Origin: Saccharomycopsis fibuligera x Saccharomycopsis cf. fibuligera
Lineage: Eukaryota > Ascomycota > Saccharomycetes > Ascoideales > Saccharomycopsidaceae
Length of the DNA: 64,000 nt
Assembly (NCBI GenBank): GCA_001936135.1
Contig: CP012820.1
Location: forward strand, 1,612,001 to 1,676,000
Reading direction: 5' to 3'
Both the position numbers and the translations under genes were made by a program. Below, piece by piece: positions 15,513-23,100 of the stretch; within the stretch, counting starts at the first letter, position 1, and each line of letters starts with the position of its first letter. The notes beneath the pieces are model-generated. The model worked only from the letters and a program-made list of their open reading frames with translations, searched no databases and had not been told where the DNA came from.

Positions 15513-16727
15513 ATGGCATTCAATTTTGCAAAAGGCTTCCAGCTTCCAAAGGACTTCAATGTTGATTTCCAAAAGTTGTCCACCAACATCTCCAGCACCG
15601 TGCAAGGCTCCTTCAAGGAAATCTCCAAAGACGTTAGAGGTTTCAGTGACAATCTTCAGCCATATACTAAAAACGCATTGAGTTTGGTTAGAGAACGTAT
15701 CGGTGTGGTTGATGATGTCAGTAAGTTGCCACCAGATTATCTTTTGTTGGAGAAAAAAGTTGACACTTTGAGAAACGTCTACAAGAAGCTTTTAGAAGTT
15801 ACTCAGACTTATGAGATTGAGTCTTACGATTATCCTCCAAACATCAAAGAATCTTTCAGTGATTTATCTAAGACTTTTTCTGAAAAGTTCCAAGAATTGA
15901 GTAGTGCCTCGACTACAAAGGAAGCTGAAAAGATTTTGTCCAAACCCGGCACCAACCAATTGCCCAAGACATTGGCACATGCTATTTCGAAAGCAGCGTT
16001 GGCTTCTAGAGAATCTTTGTTGAAACAGGTAAAGCAAAAAGATGCGGTAGCGGCCACCCAAAAAAATGAAGCTGCGGCTGGTGTCGCCAAAGCAGCTCAG
16101 GAAGAAGAAGACGACGAGAACGAAGAAGACGAAGAAGACTCCTTTGCCAAAGTGTTGTTGAAGTTGGCCGATGCTCAGAAAGCTCTTGGCGACAAAAGAC
16201 TAGAACAAGATGGACTAATTATCAACAAGTTCAATGCCAAGTTACAAGAAGCATTACAGAAAAATTTCAAAGAAACTTCATTGAACCGCAAGAGTGTGGA
16301 GAACTCTAGACATAGATTTGATCAAACAAGATACGAAATCAAGATTGCTCAACAAGAATTAGAAAGACTTAGCAAAGACGAAACCCTAGAAAAAGAGGTC
16401 AGAGAAGCAGAACTTGGCAAACATCAGAAGTACACCGAAGACTTGAATAACAAGTTAGAAGCCGCTGAAGATGATTTGGTCAACAAAACGACAATCGCCG
16501 TCAAATCAATGAAGAAGTTCTTGAACCCAGCCGAATCTGTCAACTTGATTAAAATTTTCACTACTATTCAGTTGAATTACTACAAGGCAGCAGTGAAGGA
16601 TCTCGAAGGATTGTTGAAAGACATTGAGGAGATTCCAGTTGAAGAAGACGACGATGATGAAGAAGACGATGATGAAGAGGAGGAGGAAGAAGACGAGGGT
16701 GAGGCACCAGTCAGCGCGGCTAAGTAA
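15513..16727 (+). CDS. GVP36: GVP36, BAR-domain protein of Golgi vesicles
   Basis: Gvp36 is a BAR-domain protein that binds and bends membranes and acts in Golgi-to-vacuole traffic and endocytosis. The 404-residue frame matches S. cerevisiae Gvp36 along its length: RERIGVVDDVSKLPPDYLLLE, then YEIESYDYPPNIKES, then SKPGTNQLPKTLAHAISKAAL, each with an obvious counterpart in that protein. Helices suited to a BAR dimer run from about 60 to 360. An acidic insert (EEEDDENEEDEED) near 195-210 and a long Asp/Glu tail at the C-terminus are extra charge typical of this lineage. The start is the first ATG, followed by a short amphipathic segment (FAKGF). Leucine is almost all TTG, as expected of a well-expressed gene. 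Confidence 0.92.
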   Translation: MAFNFAKGFQLPKDFNVDFQKLSTNISSTVQGSFKEISKDVRGFSDNLQPYTKNALSLVRERIGVVDDVSKLPPDYLLLEKKVDTLRNVYKKLLEVTQTYEIESYDYPPNIKESFSDLSKTFSEKFQELSSASTTKEAEKILSKPGTNQLPKTLAHAISKAALASRESLLKQVKQKDAVAATQKNEAAAGVAKAAQEEEDDENEEDEEDSFAKVLLKLADAQKALGDKRLEQDGLIINKFNAKLQEALQKNFKETSLNRKSVENSRHRFDQTRYEIKIAQQELERLSKDETLEKEVREAELGKHQKYTEDLNNKLEAAEDDLVNKTTIAVKSMKKFLNPAESVNLIKIFTTIQLNYYKAAVKDLEGLLKDIEEIPVEEDDDDEEDDDEEEEEEDEGEAPVSAAK

Positions 16728-16916
16728 ATTTCATTGCTTACTTAATTGATGATTTTCTGTTCAGCATGTTTGTTATATATGACGATTTTGATTTTCTGTT
16801 ATTGAATTTTGTATTGTAGTCCTGTGGTTCTGTATTAGTGCTACTTAATAATTTGAGTAGAAGTACATCTCCGGTATCTTTCTTACTTGCTCTTGGGCTA
16901 AGCCCTAAAGTCCTTA

Positions 16917-16937
16917 TTTGCTCGCGAGACGAGCAAA
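16917..16937. promoter_or_regulatory. Inverted pair of Mac1-type copper-response elements
   Basis: TTTGCTCG (16917-16924) and its exact reverse complement CGAGCAAA (16930-16937) are separated by 5 nt. Both fit the Mac1 consensus TTTGC(T/G)C(A/G), known to induce CTR1 under copper starvation. They lie about 600 bp upstream of the CTR1 ATG. Flanking bases extend the symmetry to 9 bp per arm. Confidence 0.75.
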
Positions 16938-17052
16938 TTGTCAAAGGAGCAGTTATTGCCATTCTGGGAGACTACTCCAGAAAGTCTCGAGGCGGCCTCT
17001 GACTATCTGTGGGCACCAGCAGTAGTCTATTAATGGCAAGGCAGTAGTAGTA

Positions 17053-17060
17053 TTTGCTCG
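17053..17060 (+). promoter_or_regulatory. Third Mac1-type copper-response element
   Basis: TTTGCTCG, identical to the 16917 copy and about 470 bp upstream of CTR1. A one-mismatch relative (complement TGTGCTCA) lies just after the T run near 17120. Confidence 0.65.
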
Positions 17061-17076
17061 GGGGTGTGTATAGCGA

Positions 17077-17078
<2 letters not shown>

Positions 17079-17108
<30 letters not shown>
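17079..17108 (+). repeat. Poly(dT) tract, 30 nt
   Basis: Uninterrupted T run between the copper elements and the CTR1 start. Such tracts commonly keep yeast promoters free of nucleosomes; that role here is inference. Confidence 0.9.
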
Positions 17109-17198
17109 CGCCTTTTCTTTTGAGCACATTCTGCCGCATTGGGAAAAAACTGCTCGTTTCTTTTCAGACACTCGACCGCATTATTGCATGTATAGATA

Positions 17199-17209
17199 AT
17201 ATATACATA

Positions 17210-17242
<33 letters not shown>
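17199..17242. repeat. Alternating TA tract / TATA region of CTR1
   Basis: Near-perfect (TA)n about 290-330 bp upstream of CTR1. It may serve as the TATA element. Confidence 0.8.
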
Positions 17243-17531
17243 CGTGCCCACTTAATCATTCTTTCCATACCACAAATCTTCCTTTCTCCCTCATATGTAC
17301 TGATCAAAACCATCTATTGTATTATCAATTACATATTTCCACTGATTGTTTGCACACTTCAGGGTACTGCCATTATAGTCTAAACCTTGTACCCAGTTTT
17401 CGCTAACTAATTGATTTCTGCGAGTCTCAACATCGGACCAAAGCTTCTAACCATAGAAAATACTATAGCAGATTGTTTGTATCATTTCACACTATACCAT
17501 ATCATTTAGCATCGTACCACAACACAAGGAA

Positions 17532-18440
17532 ATGGATGGAATGTCAATGAGCTCTTCTGCCACATCGGCAATGATGATGGCTACATCAAGCACCGCTAGC
17601 GCCATGTCGATGGCCACCAGTAGCAGCACGAGTTCTATGGACATGAGCTCATCATCATCAGACAGCATGGGTGGCATGAATATGTACTTCACCACCCATT
17701 ATGAGAATTATCCAGTGATTTTCAAAACTTTGCGAGCAAGTAATGGCGCTGCTGCTTTTGGGATCTTCTGTGTTTTGTTTTTTGGCGCTTTTGCCCTTCG
17801 TGGATTTAGCTTTTTGTCATTATATTTGGAGCAAAAAGTTTGGAGAACTCAAAGTGTGAATATAACAATTGATGAATGCGAATGTGATGACCCGCCAGAA
17901 GATTTTGAAGAAGTTTACGAAAATAAAGAAAAGGGGTCAGGTTCATTCAGTGCAACTAATACTAACTTGAATGCAAATACTGAAAACAACGCAAATAACA
18001 ACGCACATGCTGCTGGGGGATGTTGTGGTGGTGGTGCTGCTGGCGCTGTGACTGCTGCGGCAGATGCCAATGAAAATGCTCCAGTGACTACCGTTCATAC
18101 TCGTAACAGGGACATTGTCGTCACAGACCCAAAACGTGTCAAAGTACAATCCCACAAGCATACTCTTCCAAGCGGAAAGGTCAGAAAACCAAGATCAGTT
18201 TTGGCTCAACTATTTGCACCAGGACTAAATGAAGTTTACAGAGACTTGATTCGTTTGGTTATCTACTTCGTCACTGCAATGTTTAGTTTTGCGTTAATGA
18301 TTGCCGCTATGAGTTACGTATTGGTATACTTTTTTGCCATTTGTTTGGGTCTTGCTTTTGGAGAAATGTTTTTTAATAGATTGAGAATTGCTACTGGATT
18401 GAATGATAATATCAATGGGGTTTGCGGAAACTTGCATTAG
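17532..18440 (+). CDS. CTR1: CTR1, high-affinity plasma-membrane copper transporter
   Basis: Ctr proteins are trimeric Cu(I) importers. The N-terminal 60 residues carry Met motifs (MDGMSM, MMMA, MDM, GGMNMYF) for extracellular copper capture. TM1 follows at about 73-95 (AFGIFCVLFFGAFALRGFSFL). TM2 contains the family's MxxxM (MIAAM), and TM3 has a GxxxG packing motif (GLAFG). The cytosolic loop between TM1 and TM2 is long and holds Cys clusters ECEC and CC within a Gly/Asn-rich stretch. The start is the first ATG, giving 302 residues. The upstream region carries three Mac1-type copper elements, which independently supports the call and implies induction when copper is scarce. Other members of the Ctr family are possible, but the promoter fits CTR1. 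Confidence 0.93.
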   Translation: MDGMSMSSSATSAMMMATSSTASAMSMATSSSTSSMDMSSSSSDSMGGMNMYFTTHYENYPVIFKTLRASNGAAAFGIFCVLFFGAFALRGFSFLSLYLEQKVWRTQSVNITIDECECDDPPEDFEEVYENKEKGSGSFSATNTNLNANTENNANNNAHAAGGCCGGGAAGAVTAAADANENAPVTTVHTRNRDIVVTDPKRVKVQSHKHTLPSGKVRKPRSVLAQLFAPGLNEVYRDLIRLVIYFVTAMFSFALMIAAMSYVLVYFFAICLGLAFGEMFFNRLRIATGLNDNINGVCGNLH

Positions 18441-18794
18441 GATGTTTTTGTTTGTCTTTTTTTTTTTTTTTTTTTTTTTGTTTCTGTTGATATATCTAAC
18501 GTACGTTTCTTCAAGAAAAGGAAGAAGAAAATTTTTTAAAACAAAATTTTCAGTTGCCCTCGTTGTTCTTTTGCTATTGTTACCATATGTTCTAGTTCCC
18601 AATTCGTCTGTTTTTTATTATTTTAATGACTCGCTTTATCGTTTCCGTTTCTTTTATCGTTTGCTACACTTGCTTAACGATTTCGTATATATGCTTTCTA
18701 CAACTAACTGTAAGTAATCCACACATTTGATTGTTATACACCCTTCAATATATTTCTTTGGACAAATCTTTCCTCCTGCTCCTATTCAAGTAGC
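18441..18794. other. Intergenic: convergent 3' ends of CTR1 and the RraA-like gene
   Basis: Begins with a 23-nt T run (18457-18479) only 17 nt after the CTR1 stop. The rest is AT-rich without a credible ORF. Confidence 0.6.
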
Positions 18795-19547
18795 TCAGAT
18801 TTTTGAACGGTGATACTTCTGGGATGCTTTTGCCTCTTTACCATTCTTTATATCCTCAGCAACCAATTCGTCCGCTTTGACGCGCTTAGGAACGTATTCT
18901 AAAATCCGCTCTAGCAACAGTTCATCCAGCACTGGAATCCTAGCTACCCCGTTCTCATCGGCAATTATAATATCCCCTGGCGAAATAATCTCCACTTTTT
19001 GATTCTGCCCATCATAATACGAATCGACAACCACTTCAAGCGGCTCATTGATAGCCACCAACTTAACGGCTCCCTTATGTGCGCAAATGCCCGTCCCGTA
19101 AGCAAATACCGGATACCCCAAATCGCGATGCTCGTTGACATCTCTGATTCTTCCAAAAACCACAGTTCCCTTGGCGCCCAAATATTGCGCTCTGGTGGAC
19201 ATCAAGCCGCCATAAAGCGCGTTATTTATGCGGACGTAGGGAGCACTGCTGATTTGAGCAGCGCGAGTTAACCCAATGGTTACTATCGCACCCTGGGGTA
19301 CTTGGTCAATGTAAGACTGCGAAGTTATAGCAGGCCGAGGATCATCTAGCGGGGCATATGTGACTGTGTACGCGATGCCAATTGATGAATTGCGTTGTTT
19401 TGGCGCGTGGAATTGGGAAAATTGGTGCAAGTTGGGAAAAAATCCACCGGTTGGATGATTATACTTGAGTAGAGCATCGGCAATGTCACAGGGTGTATAG
19501 GAAGCAAGTTTAGAAACTGCGGTTTTTACAATTGGCGAGATAGACAT
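18795..19547 (-). CDS. RraA-like aldolase family protein (S. cerevisiae YER010C counterpart)
   Basis: This family includes class II 4-hydroxy-4-methyl-2-oxoglutarate aldolase / oxaloacetate decarboxylase and the bacterial RNase E regulator RraA. In the 250-residue protein, the N-terminal CDIADAL segment, the central YIDQVPQGAIVTIG strand and the LGAKGTVVFGRIRDVNEH motif (about 125-140) are the family hallmarks. In that motif the Arg-Asp pair binds substrate and metal in the aldolases. GDIIIADENGVARIP near 195-210 is the second conserved strand. The start is the first ATG and the size matches the family. Yeast YER010C has aldolase/decarboxylase activity in vitro, but its role in the cell is unclear, so only the family is named. 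Confidence 0.85.
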   Translation of the reverse strand: MSISPIVKTAVSKLASYTPCDIADALLKYNHPTGGFFPNLHQFSQFHAPKQRNSSIGIAYTVTYAPLDDPRPAITSQSYIDQVPQGAIVTIGLTRAAQISSAPYVRINNALYGGLMSTRAQYLGAKGTVVFGRIRDVNEHRDLGYPVFAYGTGICAHKGAVKLVAINEPLEVVVDSYYDGQNQKVEIISPGDIIIADENGVARIPVLDELLLERILEYVPKRVKADELVAEDIKNGKEAKASQKYHRSKI

Positions 19548-20177
19548 TGTTGCTTTAAAAGGTTGGCGGTGCCCGGTTGTGTCGACTTTTTATAGTTTTA
19601 GTGCAATTAAGTACAGAACACCACTAAATCTGGAGTTGGACTGGTACTTTCTTGATAGTTCACAATAGTTCCGGTAGGCACCGCAATGTCCTCGAGGGCG
19701 GTTAGTGACTTTTATATATGCTGCAACCTCCTGGTGATCGCACCAGCGGAGGTTTCCCTCCAGTGTGATCTGTTCTCCGACATCGGCCCGTCCCACTCTC
19801 TGCTGTTATCCTGTCAGCCTGTCATCCTGTCAATTTTGTCAAGTTTGTTAATTTTGTCAATTTTCAGTAATCACAACCCTACAGAGCACATTATAAGCGT
19901 AAGTCGACACTGTTTGCGGTTATAGTTTTTATAAACGGTGCTAAACACCAACAGGAACCGTATTCCAATAAGTGTAGCACTCGATGGCACAACGCCAGCG
20001 AAACAAACTACAAGACACACAATTGAGGGCCGCCCACCCTCTCCTTTCCAAGTCTTACAGAAAAATAAACTGTTTAACATATATTCTTAGTAAACAATAA
20101 CAAAAATCTAATAATTTCTATAAATACAGAGAAGACCGAAACCACCGGACGATGCACTAGCATCATCTCCACCATCA
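19548..20177. other. Intergenic: RraA-like promoter and YTA6 3' end
   Basis: No gene seen. A short degenerate repeat of TGTCA-type words (CCTGTCA, then TTTTGTCAA) lies at about 19808-19864. Otherwise unremarkable sequence. Confidence 0.5.
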
Positions 20178-23100
20178 TCATTTAGCAAACTTGGAACTCC
20201 AATTTTCAAACCTTTGAATCGTAGCAATGTCAATACTCTTCAGCACCACTTTCAACGCCTTTTTGAAATCTGCCATTTCCAAACCTCTTAATTGCTGACC
20301 TTTTGGCACCTTCATCAACTCGTCGCCTAATTCTCTGATCGGCAGCAATGCTGCTTCTTTTGCCAATTTGGTTAAATCAGCGCTGCTGAACCCGTTAGTC
20401 ATGGTACTGAGAATCCTCAAATCAATGTCAGTGACTTTGCATTTTACAAGCTGTTGTTGCTGTTGGCTCGCTTGGATTTGCTCCTGCTGATCCAGGTTGG
20501 CAAGTGGCTGCTGCTGCTGATTAGCTCCGTGTTTGGTGTGATGCATCATGACAAGCTTCTTGATGAGTGCTCTTCTGGTTTCGAAATCTGGAAGTGGAAT
20601 GTATTGCTTGTTGCCAAAAATCCTCAAACATGGTTCATCCATAATCACCCATGGCCTACTGGTAGCTGCAAGCAATAAGACCCGCGGGCTTGTCGCTGCT
20701 GAACTGCTGCCCAAGCCAGAAAACCCTCCGACATTGAAGTTCTCACTTATCGGAGTGTTTGCCGCCGTTGAAGCTGGTGTGCCTGCCGCCAGGTGCGTGT
20801 CTGCCGCAGCTGACACTTCCAATTGGGTCCATTCTCTCAAGAGCATTGCCTTCAATCTCAGAGTGCCAGCATTTTTGGCAAATATCAAATCGATATCATC
20901 AATGAAAACAACTGCTGGGGCCAACTGCTTGGCCAAATAAAAAAGCGCCTTGATTAATTTTTCCCCGTAGCTTTTATCATAACCGGAACCAGAAGTGGAA
21001 GAGGTGGGATCTTGAAAAGTAAGCAACGATTGAGCACTTAAAATCAATGAGAAGCATTTGGATTCTTTAGCTATAGCCTTAGCGATCATCAGTTTACCAT
21101 TTCCAGTAGGTCCATATAGCAACATGCTTTGAGTCGGCTCAATTAGTCCACCAAACAAATCAGGTCTTAAGAACGGATAGATTATTGACTCCTTTAGTGA
21201 TTTTTTAATGGCATTCAATCCAGATATATCTTGCCAGTTGGTGTTTAAGTTGCGGTGTAATGCAAGCGTTAAAATTTCTCGGCATGCCTTCTCGTCAATA
21301 TCTCGAGGATGGTTTCTAACAACACGCTCAATTTTATCCTTAAGCCTTTTCTTGCTATTGCTGCTGCTACTTGAACGCTTGTTTTTACTGTGATCGTTGG
21401 CATACGCGTATGCCTGGTTTGGGCTGGTTGGCGAATTACTATGACTGCGGCTACCGCTACGACTGCGAGAAGCACCTGCGCTTGTGGCATTTATGTTGGC
21501 AGAGCCTTCTTGTGTTTGGTGCTGACTCTTTTGGCGATAAACACCACTGCTGCTATCACCACTGGCATTGTAGGAAATGGCTGCGTAATAGTTGCCCTGT
21601 TGGCTGCCGTTGCTTCCATTTGCACCGGCAATGCTGGTGTTAGTACTATTGCTTCGACTGCCACGGCCGCTACCGTTGCCGTTACCGCTACCACTGACAG
21701 CATGGCTGCGTTTTGATCGCGTGTTCAGTCTATGCAGTGGTTGATCTTGAGGGTGTGGGTTTTGTGATAAGTTTTGCTGCTGCTGCTGCATGGATCCGCC
21801 AGTAGGCGTCAATGCCGAAGGCGAAAATGGATTACGTGCAAAGTAAGAAGCTGCTGGCGATGTCACTCTATTAGCAAAGTTGAAAGCTAAAGTAGGCGAT
21901 GTGGCCCCAGCCGCAGCAGAAACTGTGGGAGAAGTCACTGATGAATTAACCACGGTTTTCAGCGATGTTTGAGCGGTATTTATGCCATTAGGAAAGCTAA
22001 ATTTGGCATTTTCATCATTAAGGTGTATGATTTTCATCAGCGGTGCAGCTTGATTGGTGACTTTGATAGTGGACTTTAGTTCAGCAATTTTTTTCTGTTT
22101 TTTGCCAGACATTTTACGTTGCAATTGTTGTGCTTGGCGTTGCTGTTCTTTGGCAAGCTTTTGTTCATCGAGTGAAAGTTTTGGACTTTTTTGAGAAGTC
22201 CAGTGGGACGGTTCTTGCTGTTGCGGGTGTGATATATGAGGTGGTATTTGCACATGTTGAGACTTTTGATTCTTTTTATGCACCTGCGCTGGCTCTGACT
22301 CGCCATCTAATGTTTTGTTTTGCGGGAGATGTTGCGACTGTTGTCCGCCATTCAAAATACAAGCTCCCTGAGGCAATGGCACTTTACTAGCATCAACAAA
22401 CCCACCATCGTACTTGACCTGCAAAGTATAATGACTTCTCCCCGAATATTCACTGTTGCTGTCTGAGTTATTATGGAAATGTTTACTTGCAGACGGCGGC
22501 ATGAAATTTTCATGATCGTGGCTACTAGTATTGCCGTTGTCGTTGTTAATAGTCTCATTGATATCGCCGTTGAGGGTGCTGTCATCATAGACTGAGCTAC
22601 TTGGGCCGGGGCTCGGTATAAGGAGCTCCTGGCCCAACGGACCTAAATGCTGGGGGGATTCAACTCGAAGCTTGTTGTTATTTTTACTGTTGTAAGGGCT
22701 TTCAGTATCAATATTGATATCTGTAGCAAGCATATCCTCAGCGTTGCAGGGATTCTCACTGCTTGCGCCGACGCCGTCATTTGGACCTTCACCGATATCA
22801 CCGGTTGTAGTTTTGCTGTTGCCAATAACATGCTCGACTCCGTCATTGTTGTTAACGTTGTTGCCCTTATCAATATCAGCCGCATCGACTGTGTCGCCGC
22901 GTTGTTCGTAGGCTCTGACGGAAGGTCCGTCTCTAATCGCGTCTTCCTGCTCAACTTCTTTTTCGTCCGCTTGAATCGCTGCTTTCAAAGCCCACAATTC
23001 GGAGCTGACCCTTTGCTCTCGTTCTTTCTTTAGTTCTTCAGAAAACGCTTTGAATGTATCGCTTGAGCTTGGCTGATTTTCACCAGCAAGCGCACTTGTA

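Larger units (their letters stand above)
16728..17531. other. Intergenic: CTR1 promoter region
   Basis: No gene seen. In order: a small hairpin GGGCTAAGCCC (16895-16905), an inverted pair of copper-response elements (16917-16937), a third element (17053-17060), a 30-nt T run (17079-17108), an alternating TA tract (about 17199-17242), and a CA/AT-rich leader before the CTR1 ATG. Confidence 0.75.
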
